Origin: Desulfobotulus alkaliphilus
Lineage (GTDB): Bacteria; Desulfobacterota; Desulfobacteria; Desulfobacterales; ASO4-4
Assembly (NCBI RefSeq): GCF_007830435.1
Contig: NZ_VLLC01000001.1
Span: 144,007 to 208,006, forward strand
Reading direction: 5' to 3'
Length of the DNA stretch: 64,000 nucleotides
Made by a program: the position numbers and the translations under genes. Each line of letters begins with the position of its first letter. Position 1 is the first letter of the stretch. This document shows, one piece after another, positions 46,834 to 54,909 of this stretch. Below the pieces are notes generated by a model, which was not told the origin of the DNA, did no database searches, and saw only the letters and a program-made list of their open reading frames with translations.

Positions 46834-47246
46834 AAAAAACATTTTTAAGAAGAACCCTGAAAGAAGCCCATGACTCCGAAAACCTGGCATACCTCCATTT
46901 TTTTGCGGACGGGCAAGAAGCCCCCTGGGTGCTGGTGGCCATGGACAAATCAGGCGACACACTCATGCAGCGGGAATTCGAAAGCCTCGACTGCCTGATG
47001 CGGCACGTTGTCGCAGAAATTGGATACTGCCCGGCCTTCAGGTCGGAAACCATGCAGACACAATCGGAAAAAATTGAAGCAATCCTTGGGGAGTTTGGAG
47101 CACAGGCCTTCCGTGCAAGGCTTTTTTTCAAGGGGCTGGCCGAACGGATTGGGGAGGGGCGGGAGCTTGAAGCCGTCACCCTGGGCGAGCTTTTGGAAGC
47201 AGTCCGGATGCAGGTGGCCCACCATGAGCAGATGGCCCGGCTTTAA
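46830..47246 (+). CDS. hypothetical element protein between alpA and primase
   Basis: 138 residues, coupled to alpA by ATGA overlap. An N-terminal beta-like part (LAYLHFFADGQEAPWVLVAMDKSGDTLMQREF) is followed by a helical C-terminus (TQSEKIEAILGEFGAQAFRARLFFKGLAERIGEGRELEAVTLGELLEAVRMQVAHHEQM). I do not recognise a family. Position suggests a role in replication or its control. Confidence 0.6.
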   Translation: MKKTFLRRTLKEAHDSENLAYLHFFADGQEAPWVLVAMDKSGDTLMQREFESLDCLMRHVVAEIGYCPAFRSETMQTQSEKIEAILGEFGAQAFRARLFFKGLAERIGEGRELEAVTLGELLEAVRMQVAHHEQMARL

Positions 47247-47324
47247 AATGAAACGGCCCCCAGCCTGTGGGGGGCTGTGGGGCCAAAAAACAAAAAGATA
47301 ACTAAGCCTTACCTTAGGACATTC

Positions 47325-49547
47325 ATGCCGAGAATGCAAGAAAAAACTGACCTCATCCCAGAACTGAAAAAGACCCTCCCTGAAATCCGGGATCATGTTC
47401 CCGGTCTCATGAAGAATGGTGCGGAACTTCACGGCCCCTGCCCCTTTTGTGGGGGAGAAGATCGCTTTTTTCTCCGGCCTGACGGCTTTTTCGGATGCCG
47501 CCAATGCACTCCGCGTGGAGGAGACAAAATCGACTTTTTCCAAAAGCTTCACGGGACAACCATACGGGGACTTGCAGAACAGTTCCTGGGCGCAGCCCCC
47601 GCCCTCCCCAGGGAAAAACAGGCCGGGAAGGTAGCGGCCACCCCCGCTAACCTGAAGGCCGAATATTTGTACCGGGATGAGGCCGGGAAGGAGCTTTTTC
47701 GCGTGCGTCGGTATGAGGCCAACGGTGCCAAGACCTTTAGGCAGGGCCATTTTTCTGAAGGCCGGTGGGTCTCCAGTCTCAAAGATATACGCCGTGTGCT
47801 GTACCGGCTTCCGGAGGTTGTGGCTTCGTCAAACGTGCTGCTGGTCGAGGGCGAAAAGGATGCCGACAATGCCGCAGCCCTTGGCTTCACGGCCACAACC
47901 GGCCCCATGGGGGCTTCATCATGGAAGCCTGGCTATGCGGAGGCCCTGCGGGACAAACACGTTGCCGTGCTGCCCGACAAGGACGAACCCGGTCAAGTGT
48001 ATCTTAAAGCCGTGATCCGCAGCCTTGTTGGCGTTGCTGCCTCGGTTCGGACGGTTTTACTCCCTGGGCCGGGAAAGGATATTTCAGACTGGATTCAGGC
48101 CGGGGGTACGAAGGAACAGCTTGTCGCCCTCATCGAGGAAACCAGCCCCTTGGAAGAAGAGCCAGACCATGAGTGTGGGGACGGGAACCCGCTTTTGGAA
48201 GCGCCGAAGGTGGACAAGAGTCTTGTCATAGATAAAACCGACTTCATGCGAACGGCCAGAAAATTCCTGAAGGAACGGGGAACACAGATCCTCACCCACA
48301 GAGGAGAGATTATGGAATACCAGGGGGGCCGGTACGTCCCCATTGAACCGCCTGACCTGGGGGCCGCTCTGCTGGCCTGGGCTGAAACCCAGATCGATTT
48401 TGAAAAAAAGCGGCCCTTCAAGCCGAACCGGAACTGGCGTGTGAACATGGAAGATTCCGTGAAGGCCATTACAAACATTCCGGCACGACAGGCCCCCCCT
48501 TGCTGGACGGATGGCCGGGAAGAGCCCCAGGGTAAGTTCGTCCTGGCCTGTGAAAACGGCCTCCTTGACGTGCGGAACCGAACGCTGACACCTGCAACAC
48601 CAAAGTTTTTCACGCGAAACGCCCTGCCCTATGGCTTCGATCCGGAAGCCAGCTATTCAAGATGGTTTGACTTTCTCCTGGAGGTTTTTGACGGCGACAC
48701 TGAGAGCATGGACACACTTCAGCAGCTTTTTGGATATCTGCTCACAAACGACACCACCCAGCAAAAAATATTCCTGATAGTCGGGCCTAAGCGGAGCGGA
48801 AAAGGAACCATTGCCCGTGTACTGACCGAGCTTCTGGGCCGGGAAAATGTGGCCGGGCCTACGTTGAACGGGCTGGCCCAGCAGTTCGGCCTTGCCGGCC
48901 TCATCGGAAAACCACTGGCCATTATCAGCGATGCGAGGCTTTCCTCAAAAACGGATAAGGCCACCATGTCGGAACGGCTCCTGAGCATTTCCGGTGAGGA
49001 CTTTTTAAGCATTCCGAGGAAGTATCTCACGGACGTGACGATGCAGCTCCCCACCCGAATTCTGATTTTCTCTAATGAAATGCCGAACCTCGGCGATGTT
49101 TCCGGGGCCTTGGCTTCCCGATTTATCACCCTGATAATGCCCAAAAGCTTTTTCGGAAAAGAAGACCCCCAGCTCACCCAGAAGCTGATTAAGGAGCTGC
49201 CCGGCATCCTGAACTGGTCTCTGGATGGCCGGGATCTTCTGGAAAAGCGGGGGTATTTCTCCCAGCCTGAAAGCAGCATTGCAGCCATGCAGGAGCTTGA
49301 AGACCTGTCAAACCCGATACGGCCCTTCATCCGGGAGCGCTGCATAACCGGGCCGGGGCAAAGCATTGAATGCTGGCGACTCTTCCAGGCGTGGGAGCAA
49401 TGGTGCCTGGAGCTGGGCCAAAGAGATCCCGGAAGCCCCCAGAAGTTTGGAATCGGTCTCAAGGCTGCGGAGCCAAAGGTGGAAACAAAGCTAGTTCGCA
49501 TTCTGGGTGGCCATTCAAGGAATTATATGGGGATCAGTCTTTCTTAA
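47325..49547 (+). CDS. P4-type primase-helicase of the element
   Basis: About 740 residues from ATG 47325 (AGGA five bases upstream). A CHC2-like zinc finger (CPFCGGEDRFFLRPDGFFGCRQC) is followed by a Toprim primase core (VLLVEGEKDADNAAALGF; PDKDEPGQVY). Next come a D5_N-type region (ENGLLDVRNRTLTPATP) and the SF3 helicase with Walker A IVGPKRSGKGTIARVL and B LAIISDARLSSKTDK, then sensor motif ILIFSNEMPNL. The same order is seen in the P4 alpha protein, which both primes and unwinds at the satellite origin. The C-terminal origin-binding part would act on a nearby site; a candidate lies at 49557-49690. Confidence 0.93.
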   Translation: MPRMQEKTDLIPELKKTLPEIRDHVPGLMKNGAELHGPCPFCGGEDRFFLRPDGFFGCRQCTPRGGDKIDFFQKLHGTTIRGLAEQFLGAAPALPREKQAGKVAATPANLKAEYLYRDEAGKELFRVRRYEANGAKTFRQGHFSEGRWVSSLKDIRRVLYRLPEVVASSNVLLVEGEKDADNAAALGFTATTGPMGASSWKPGYAEALRDKHVAVLPDKDEPGQVYLKAVIRSLVGVAASVRTVLLPGPGKDISDWIQAGGTKEQLVALIEETSPLEEEPDHECGDGNPLLEAPKVDKSLVIDKTDFMRTARKFLKERGTQILTHRGEIMEYQGGRYVPIEPPDLGAALLAWAETQIDFEKKRPFKPNRNWRVNMEDSVKAITNIPARQAPPCWTDGREEPQGKFVLACENGLLDVRNRTLTPATPKFFTRNALPYGFDPEASYSRWFDFLLEVFDGDTESMDTLQQLFGYLLTNDTTQQKIFLIVGPKRSGKGTIARVLTELLGRENVAGPTLNGLAQQFGLAGLIGKPLAIISDARLSSKTDKATMSERLLSISGEDFLSIPRKYLTDVTMQLPTRILIFSNEMPNLGDVSGALASRFITLIMPKSFFGKEDPQLTQKLIKELPGILNWSLDGRDLLEKRGYFSQPESSIAAMQELEDLSNPIRPFIRERCITGPGQSIECWRLFQAWEQWCLELGQRDPGSPQKFGIGLKAAEPKVETKLVRILGGHSRNYMGISLS

Positions 49548-49556
49548 ACGGCTGTC

Positions 49557-49690
49557 TGTAACGCAGTGTAACGCGTTACTTTTCATTGTAGCGGAAACTT
49601 TTTTTAAAGGAAGGGGAAGAATGGGAGAGAGAGACGAGGAAGAGAGAGTAAGGAAAACAATAGAGATGTAACGCGTTACACTGCGTTACA
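49557..49690. other. candidate replication origin: 23-bp inverted repeat with GTAACGCGTTAC palindromes
   Basis: TGTAACGCAGTGTAACGCG.. (49557-49579) and its exact inverse (49668-49690) flank 88 bases of A/G-rich DNA (AAGGAAGGGGAAGAATGGG). Each arm ends in the 12-bp palindrome GTAACGCGTTAC and holds a second GTAACGCA half. It lies 10 bases after the primase stop, the usual place for a P4-like origin. An operator is the alternative. Confidence 0.55.
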
Positions 49691-49754
49691 CCGAGGCCAC
49701 CCAAAACCACAACAACAGGGCGTATGCCCTTGAAATTATAAAGAAAGGCAAGGC

Positions 49755-49928
49755 ATGGACAAAGAGGTTGTAGAGAAAGCGAATCGGCTCATGGCTGAGG
49801 CCGTCAAAAAAGGGCCTGGCGTGTGGTGCATCGAATACCTGCACGATAACGACTGCCCGGCTCTTCGAAACGGGGATTGCCGGTGCAAGCCAGATGTCCG
49901 GCTGAAGCAACTGGGAGGGGGAGGGTAA
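49755..49928 (+). CDS. small Cys-rich protein of the element (57 residues)
   Basis: ATG 49755 follows AAGAAAGGCAAGGC and opens 57 codons. The sequence has an N-terminal helix (EVVEKANRLMAEAVKKGPG) and a C-terminal cysteine motif, YLHDNDCPALRNGDCRCKPDVRL. A similar H-D-x-D-C-P-x-L-x-x-G-x-C-x-C-x-P-D pattern is familiar from small phage and satellite proteins, as I recall, but I cannot name a family. It probably binds metal. It stands between the primase and the capsid genes. Confidence 0.65.
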   Translation: MDKEVVEKANRLMAEAVKKGPGVWCIEYLHDNDCPALRNGDCRCKPDVRLKQLGGGG

Positions 49929-49980
49929 AATCTCTGGCACCGCCGCTCCCTAGACCGAGAGGGCAGCCTTTTCGGCCCTG

Positions 49981-50028
49981 TGTCAAAATGGAGGACTTTT
50001 TTTTACCCCCCCCTACCCCATTTTGACA
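49981..50028. promoter_or_regulatory. inverted repeat upstream of the capsid operon
   Basis: TGTCAAAATGG (49981-49991) and CCATTTTGACA (50018-50028) are perfect inverse copies around 26 bases with T and C runs. It may be an operator for late genes or a terminator-like stem. The rest of 49929-50210 shows no gene. Confidence 0.5.
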
Positions 50029-50210
50029 TAGCGGAAAAAAAGCTGCCCGTCCGGTCCAGGAGACAAAGGGCCTAGAGATCCGAACCGCCCCTGGGGGCTT
50101 AGGTGCGACCACCCGGCCCCCGAAACAAAACAATAAGCCGCGACCGGCTCTTATCCCCAAAGCCACAGCGCTACCGCTACTGACTTCGGGTTTTAGAAAG
50201 GAGAAAGCAT

Positions 50211-50825
50211 GTGAGCAAAATTGAACGACGTATATTTCCCGCAAAGGAGCTGAGGCTGTACCGCAGCCGCTCCGGTGGGATGACACTGGAAGGATATTCT
50301 GCCGTTTTCGGCAAGCCTTCCGAAAACCTTGGCTGGGGTGACTTTGAAGTCCGGGAATACATCGCACCGGGTGCCTTCACGGAAGCACTGAGGAAGAGCG
50401 ACTGCCGGGCGGTGTTTAACCATGATCCCAATCTGATTTTAGGGAGGGAGTCTGCCGGAACTCTGGAACTGAAACAGGACAGCACCGGGCTGCGTTCCGT
50501 GATCCACCTGCCGGATACCCAGCTGGGCCGGGATCTGGCCGTCAGCGTTGAGCGTGGTGACATCCGGGAGCAGAGTTTTTGTTTTGTGGTGGGTCGTGAC
50601 CAGTGGGAGGAGGATCAGAAAAAGCGGATTGCCACCCGCACCATACTGGAAATCAGGGATCTGATTGACATCAGCCCTGTAACCTACCCGGCATATCCGG
50701 ACACAGATATTGCCCGACGGGAAGCGCTTCGACGCTTTGGCGGGAAGGTGTCTGGGCAATCTTCACAAAGATTGAAACATTTTGACCGTCACGAAAAAAC
50801 ACTAAAAATAAAAGGACTTATATAA
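50211..50825 (+). CDS. HK97-family prohead protease
   Basis: 204 residues. GTG 50211 follows AAAGGAG by seven bases. The protease core is clear: MTLEGYSAVFGKPSENLGW..FEVREYIAPGAFTEAL, the catalytic His in FNHDPNLILGR, and the Ser segment REQSFCFVV, then ISPVTYPAYPDTDI. These enzymes trim scaffold or capsid N-termini in HK97-like capsids. The stop overlaps the capsid start by one base (TAATG). No portal gene precedes it, unlike nearly all HK97 phages. Confidence 0.93.
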   Translation: MSKIERRIFPAKELRLYRSRSGGMTLEGYSAVFGKPSENLGWGDFEVREYIAPGAFTEALRKSDCRAVFNHDPNLILGRESAGTLELKQDSTGLRSVIHLPDTQLGRDLAVSVERGDIREQSFCFVVGRDQWEEDQKKRIATRTILEIRDLIDISPVTYPAYPDTDIARREALRRFGGKVSGQSSQRLKHFDRHEKTLKIKGLI

Positions 50826-52150
50826 TGAAAAGACAGCAGCTGACAAGAGCACAGGAAAAACTGGGGCAAACCTGGGATGAATACAAATCATACCGGGATG
50901 GCTTGCCCGACGATGAAAAGCGCTGGACAGGTGAGCAGCTGGAAAAGTTCGACCGGTTTGACAGTGCCATTGACGGGCTGGAAGGCGAAATCGAGCGCCT
51001 GAAACGATCTATCAGGGATGAAGAGCGGGAAGAGCGTTTCTCCCAGTCCGGTGACCCCTGGGCTGGAGAGCACGGAGGGCATGGATACGGAGGGCTTGGT
51101 GCTCCCATTGGGGAGAGCCGCAGCGGTGGTAAACCCTTCGGGATGGAAGCGGATCGACAGGAGCAGTTTGATTTCCGGAGTAATCCTTCAGGCAACACGA
51201 AAAGGCACTCTTTCAACCGGTACCTGCTGGATGGAAGCCGGGCTATCGGTGCCGATGAATTCAGATCGCTTCAGGCCGGGTCTGACGTGTCTGGTGGCTT
51301 CCTGAATGCGCCGGAGGTTTTTGTGAAAAAGCTCCTCAAGAGCCTCGACGATGAAATCTTCATCCGTAAACTGGCGACAAATTACCCCGTACCGCACAGC
51401 GTCAGCCTGGGATGCCCGGTTCTGGATTCGGATCTTGCAGACTGCGAGTGGACGGCTGAACTGAAAACCGGCTCCGAGGATAAGGGGCTGGGCTTTGGGA
51501 AGCGTGAGCTGCGGCCCTACCCCACAGCTAAACGGGTGCTGGTTTCCAATAAAATCCTGCGTACAGCGGCATTGAATCCGGAAGACCTGGTGAGAGAACG
51601 GCTGGTGTACAAGCTGGGAGCGACCGAAGAGAAAGCGTTTATGACCGGGGATGGCCACAACAAGCCCCTGGGCCTCTTCACCCCCTCCACGGATGGGATC
51701 AGTACGGCCAGAGACGTGAAGGGCAGCAACACAGCCACAGCCATCACAGCGGATACGCTCATCGATGTGGTTTATAGCGTGAAGGCCTCTTATGCGAAAA
51801 AAGCCGTCTGGATTTTTAACCGGGAAGCCATCCGGCGCATCCGCAAGCTGAAGGATAACGATGGCCAGTACCTGTGGCAGCGGGGCCTTGCCGGTGCACC
51901 GGATACCATCCTGGAGCGCCCCTATCACATTTCCGAGCACTGCCCTGGTGACTTCTCAGCAGGCAAATATGTGGGCCTGTTCGGGGATCTGTCCTTCTAC
52001 TGGATAGCCACCGGCCTTGCTGTGCACGTAAAGCGCCTTGACGAGCTGTACGCTGAGCAGAACATGACCGGCTTCATCGGACGGCTGGAGGTTGACGGAA
52101 TGCCCGTTATGGAAGATGCCTTCGCACGTATCAAGCTGGCATCATCCTAG
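50825..52150 (+). CDS. HK97-fold major capsid protein
   Basis: 441 residues. The first 125 are a charged coiled-coil delta domain (QLTRAQEKLGQTWDEYKSYRDGL; GLEGEIERLKRSIRDEEREERF) normally cut off by the protease. The capsid fold follows: SDVSGGFLNAPEVFVKKLL, RELRPYPTAKRVLVSNKILRT, EEKAFMTGDGHNKPLGLFTP and the C-terminal VDGMPVMEDAFARIKLA. Together with the protease it can in principle build a shell. A strong terminator follows within 10 bases. Confidence 0.95.
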   Translation: MKRQQLTRAQEKLGQTWDEYKSYRDGLPDDEKRWTGEQLEKFDRFDSAIDGLEGEIERLKRSIRDEEREERFSQSGDPWAGEHGGHGYGGLGAPIGESRSGGKPFGMEADRQEQFDFRSNPSGNTKRHSFNRYLLDGSRAIGADEFRSLQAGSDVSGGFLNAPEVFVKKLLKSLDDEIFIRKLATNYPVPHSVSLGCPVLDSDLADCEWTAELKTGSEDKGLGFGKRELRPYPTAKRVLVSNKILRTAALNPEDLVRERLVYKLGATEEKAFMTGDGHNKPLGLFTPSTDGISTARDVKGSNTATAITADTLIDVVYSVKASYAKKAVWIFNREAIRRIRKLKDNDGQYLWQRGLAGAPDTILERPYHISEHCPGDFSAGKYVGLFGDLSFYWIATGLAVHVKRLDELYAEQNMTGFIGRLEVDGMPVMEDAFARIKLASS

Positions 52151-52157
52151 CACACGG

Positions 52158-52188
52158 CGGCCTGCCGTTTCGACGGTGGGCCGTTTTT
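52158..52188 (+). terminator. rho-independent terminator after the capsid gene
   Basis: An 11-bp stem (CGGCCTGCCGT with ACGGTGGGCCG, including two G-T pairs) caps a TTCG loop and is followed by TTTTT. Confidence 0.8.
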
Positions 52189-52253
52189 CGGATAACCGGC
52201 CCCCATGCGGGGCCATTCCATAAATTTTCGTTTCAACAAGAAAGGTTCGTCAA

Positions 52254-52478
52254 ATGTTCGTTCTTGTCATGCCCTGTACATTTATTCCGGCCCCCGCCAG
52301 GGAACTAAAGACCCAGAAAACCAGCCCCCAGAAAAAAAGCCAGATGGCCGAGGAGCTGGATGCCCTGCAATCAGAGACCCTAAGACTTAAAATTTTGAAG
52401 GTGCAGAGGGCCGGGATTGATCTGGAAGTGCTCCTGGACGCGCTCATTGAAGGTAGCGGCGGGGAAACCGCTGTGTAA
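52254..52478 (+). CDS. small helical protein of the element
   Basis: 74 residues if begun at ATG 52254 (AAGAAAGG upstream); internal ATG 52344 (AEELDALQSETLRLKILKVQRAG..) is an alternative. The C-terminal half is predicted helical and leucine-rich, which would suit a small assembly or regulatory protein. No family recognised and coding is only moderately supported. Confidence 0.45.
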   Translation: MFVLVMPCTFIPAPARELKTQKTSPQKKSQMAEELDALQSETLRLKILKVQRAGIDLEVLLDALIEGSGGETAV

Positions 52479-52547
52479 GCATCCCTTTTTTTTCTGCGGG
52501 CAGGCTGGGGATATACGCCCTGGCCTGTTCCTGTTTCAGGAGGCACC

Positions 52548-52931
52548 ATGGAAAAAAGTCTGCCCTGTGAGGGGGTGCTTGATGCCGGGGATCTTTCGGC
52601 CATCCGATCCCTATGGCGGGCCGTGCTGGCGCGGGCTATTGCGGACAGCCTCATGCATCGAGCCATTGAAGACGGATCACACCCCGGCACATGGAAAAGC
52701 CAGGCTAACCGGCTGGAGCTGTGGCAGGCATTCCGGTGGATAGAGATTGCCGGGCCGGATTTTCAGGTGGTTTGCCGACTGGCGGGATTTGATCCGGAAA
52801 CGGTGCGGCAGGCCGTGAGAAAAGCCAATATCCGCACACTGAGCACCGGCCCGAGGATCTGGGGAGCTGCTTCACCCCCCAAACCAAAAAGACCCAGGGG
52901 CAGGCCGAGGGTGGGGGGTAGGCCTTTTTGA
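52548..52931 (+). CDS. hypothetical element protein with AT-hook-like tail
   Basis: 127 residues with a good site (AGGAGGCACC) before ATG 52548. A helical body (LSAIRSLWRAVLARAIADSLMHRAI; LELWQAFRWIEIAGPDFQVVCRLAGFDPETVRQAVRKA) includes a helix-turn-helix-like segment around FQVVCRLAGFDPETVR. The end KPKRPRGRPRVGGRPF matches an AT-hook (R-G-R-P). It could be a DNA-binding packaging or regulatory protein, for example in the place of a small terminase, but that is a guess. It is the last gene before the right junction. Confidence 0.65.
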   Translation: MEKSLPCEGVLDAGDLSAIRSLWRAVLARAIADSLMHRAIEDGSHPGTWKSQANRLELWQAFRWIEIAGPDFQVVCRLAGFDPETVRQAVRKANIRTLSTGPRIWGAASPPKPKRPRGRPRVGGRPF

Positions 52932-52940
52932 TGCCTACGT

Positions 52941-53025
52941 GGTCGCAAATTTTGGTCGCAGATTTTGGTCACAAATTGAACTGAAGGTTATGGCTTCGGT
53001 TTTGGTCGCAAATTTGGTCGCAAAT
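52941..53025 (+). repeat. putative integrase arm-type sites, right end
   Basis: Three copies of GGTC(G/A)CA(A/G)AT at 52941-52975 and two at 53000-53025 match the left set at 44353-44390; TTTTGGTCGCAAATTTGGTCGCAAAT is shared by both ends. Confidence 0.65.
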
Positions 53026-53039
53026 ACCCCTTTTGGACT

Positions 53040-53072
53040 AAAAAAGGCTTAGGCAAAACCGCCTAAGCCCTT
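53040..53072 (-). terminator. terminator of tRNA-Gly(CCC), supplied by the element
   Basis: On the minus strand GGCTTAGGC and GCCTAAGCC form a perfect 9-bp stem around GGTTTT, followed by six T. The element thus restores both the 3' end and a terminator for the tRNA it split. Confidence 0.75.
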
Positions 53073-53080
53073 GTTTTTAT

Positions 53081-53155
<75 letters not shown>

Positions 53156-53235
53156 AACTTCTGTCAGACTAATTAATGTATTGGCTGATACAAATCAACT
53201 TAAAAAATACACGAAAGCCTTTCAGTCCCTCTTTT

Positions 53236-53445
53236 TCACATTTTACAGCCACCCCCACCACATGAGGGCGGCGTAAAGCCCCCGCTTCCCCGGGGAACCC
53301 CCTCGGGCCGGATGGCGGCACAGGACATCAGCTTTTCCGCTTCACCTGAGCCACAGGAAGGACAGGCAGGCTTGGGATCTTTCATACGCATCAGCATTTC
53401 AAAGGCATGACCGCACTTCATACATCGATACTCATAAATCGGCAT
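53236..53445 (-). CDS. FmdB-family zinc-ribbon protein
   Basis: 69 residues from ATG 53445 (AAGGAG seven bases upstream). MPIYEYRCMKCGHAFEMLMRMKDPKPACPSCGSGEAEKL is the standard FmdB/CxxC-CxxC-SSSS start. The glycine-cysteine tail (SCGGGGCKM) is also typical. Small proteins of this family were linked to regulation of amidase or formamidase genes; the true role is open. A longer frame from 53568 runs into the neighbour and is rejected. Confidence 0.88.
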   Translation of the reverse strand: MPIYEYRCMKCGHAFEMLMRMKDPKPACPSCGSGEAEKLMSCAAIRPEGVPRGSGGFTPPSCGGGGCKM

Positions 53446-53536
53446 AGGGCCTCTCCTTGCTTCGACAGAACACCACTCTCCACTTTCCCACTCTACATAT
53501 ATAAGCCCGGAGGAAGAGGGAAAGCATGCTGAACAG

Positions 53537-54154
53537 CTACCATTTATCATCATCCCGGGCAGCAGCAAGACGAAAAAGCATAAGGCTTTCCAGAATTCGC
53601 TGCCCGGCCGTTAGCACCACAAAAAAAGTAAATATCAGGGTAAGAAAAACCCCTGCCTTTGGAAACAAAATAATCAATGTAAAAAAAAGAAAACTTTCAC
53701 TGCGTTCCGCAAGCCCCGGCTGATACCTGAAACTTTTCCTTGTATCTCCGGGAAGAAGGGCTCCGTGGAGAAGCAAAACGGTTACCGAAATCAAAAGTGC
53801 TGCCAGAAGAAAAATCATGACCATCCACAACTCGGGCCGGGCCAGAACCAGCGCAAGAATAATGGCCACCTCCACACAGCGGTCGCCCAATACATCAAGA
53901 AAAGCACCCGTTGCGGAACTCGTTCCCCTTCTCCGTGCAAGGGTGCCATCCAGCACGTCAAAGAGTCCGGAAAACCAGAGAAAACCCACAGCCCAAAGCG
54001 GCGAATACCCCATAAAAATACAGAAAGCCGAAAGCATGCCAAAAAAAAAGGCAAGGAAAGTGAGATGCATGGCCGTCATGCCGCAGAGATAAAAGGGCTT
54101 CACCATGAGATTAAAAAGGGGCTGGATCAAAGGCCGCAAACGACTGTCAAGCAT
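53537..54154 (-). CDS. CDP-alcohol phosphatidyltransferase family membrane enzyme
   Basis: 205 residues. The full family signature D66-x2-D69-G-x2-A-R-x8-G-x3-D-x3-D91 is present (FDVLDGTLARRRG..GAFLDVLGD). Six hydrophobic segments fit the usual six-helix fold. Such enzymes move a phosphoalcohol from a CDP-linked donor onto an acceptor, as in phospholipid or inositol-phosphate synthesis; the substrate cannot be read from sequence. It ends about 90 bases before fmdB on the same strand. A fold-back repeat lies upstream. Confidence 0.88.
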   Translation of the reverse strand: MLDSRLRPLIQPLFNLMVKPFYLCGMTAMHLTFLAFFFGMLSAFCIFMGYSPLWAVGFLWFSGLFDVLDGTLARRRGTSSATGAFLDVLGDRCVEVAIILALVLARPELWMVMIFLLAALLISVTVLLLHGALLPGDTRKSFRYQPGLAERSESFLFFTLIILFPKAGVFLTLIFTFFVVLTAGQRILESLMLFRLAAARDDDKW

Positions 54155-54364
54155 GATACCGACTCCGTAGCATTTAAAAAAGCAGATCCCCCCGAAAAAA
54201 GTAGTAGAACCAAAGCATGGGAGGACGAATCAGACTGTGCGTAGCAGTAAAAATCCACCTGCTTTTGCAGGCCACTATCAACACAATCCTTTTCAGCTTA
54301 CCTCTTCCACCCTCCAAAAAAAAGCTTTTTCCGTTCACAGCTTCCGTGCTACCCTTAAAAAAAC

Positions 54365-54831
54365 GTAACTGTTCAGCACAGTTTTTCATATCATACCTGC
54401 AAGACAGATGCACAGGCTCCAGGCTATTTGCCCGTGACGCAATCCGGCACTCAAGCTAAAAAACCCAAGCCCTTTACGGGAGCAAAAGTGCTTCAAGGAT
54501 CTTGAGTGCCGGATTCGGGAGCTTCTTGCCCTGTGCGGAAGCGGCAAAAACTCCCCGCCACAGGCAGGATAAGCTTTTTGATTACCATGGCAGGCTTAAG
54601 TACGCTGCCTTTGTGGCGGGTCAGACAGTTTGCCGCTTTTTATTTAGCACTCCGGCACTCAAGCTTACAAAAGCCCATTGTTTTCATCGCAGGCTTTGGG
54701 TTTATGGCTTGAGTGCCGGAATCCGAAACGATTGCAATGTCACTTTCAAATAGCCTCGGAGCCTTGCAACAGTACGAAGCTGCTGCAATTACAGCATTGG
54801 CAGTTCGAAATAAATTGTGCTGAATAATTAC
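54365..54831. mobile_element. foldback MITE, copy D, with 8-bp target duplication
   Basis: The ends are GTAACTGTTCAGCAC and (minus strand) GTAATTATTCAGCAC. AAAAAAAC flanks both sides (54357-54364 and 54832-54839). It is inverted relative to copy C and shares its outer arms (CAGATGCACAGGC; CAGTACGAAGCTGCTGCAA). Inside, GGCTATTTG pairs with CAAATAGCC, and the GTGACGCAATC..GATTGCAATGTCAC module holds two CCGGCACTCAAG-type stems plus the GGCGGG/CCCGCC centre. 467 bases; no transposase. Confidence 0.8.
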
Positions 54832-54909
54832 AAAAAAACATTAAAAGCACTCCAAAAATACCGGCTATAGCTGCACCTGTCTTTTACAACCCGACATTCT
54901 GGAGTCTCC

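Noticed and set aside
54502-54753. Open frames inside the foldback elements (also 43756-44118 and 37681-37890)
   Set aside because: They reflect repeat sequence shared between copies in different orientations; no start sites or protein families.
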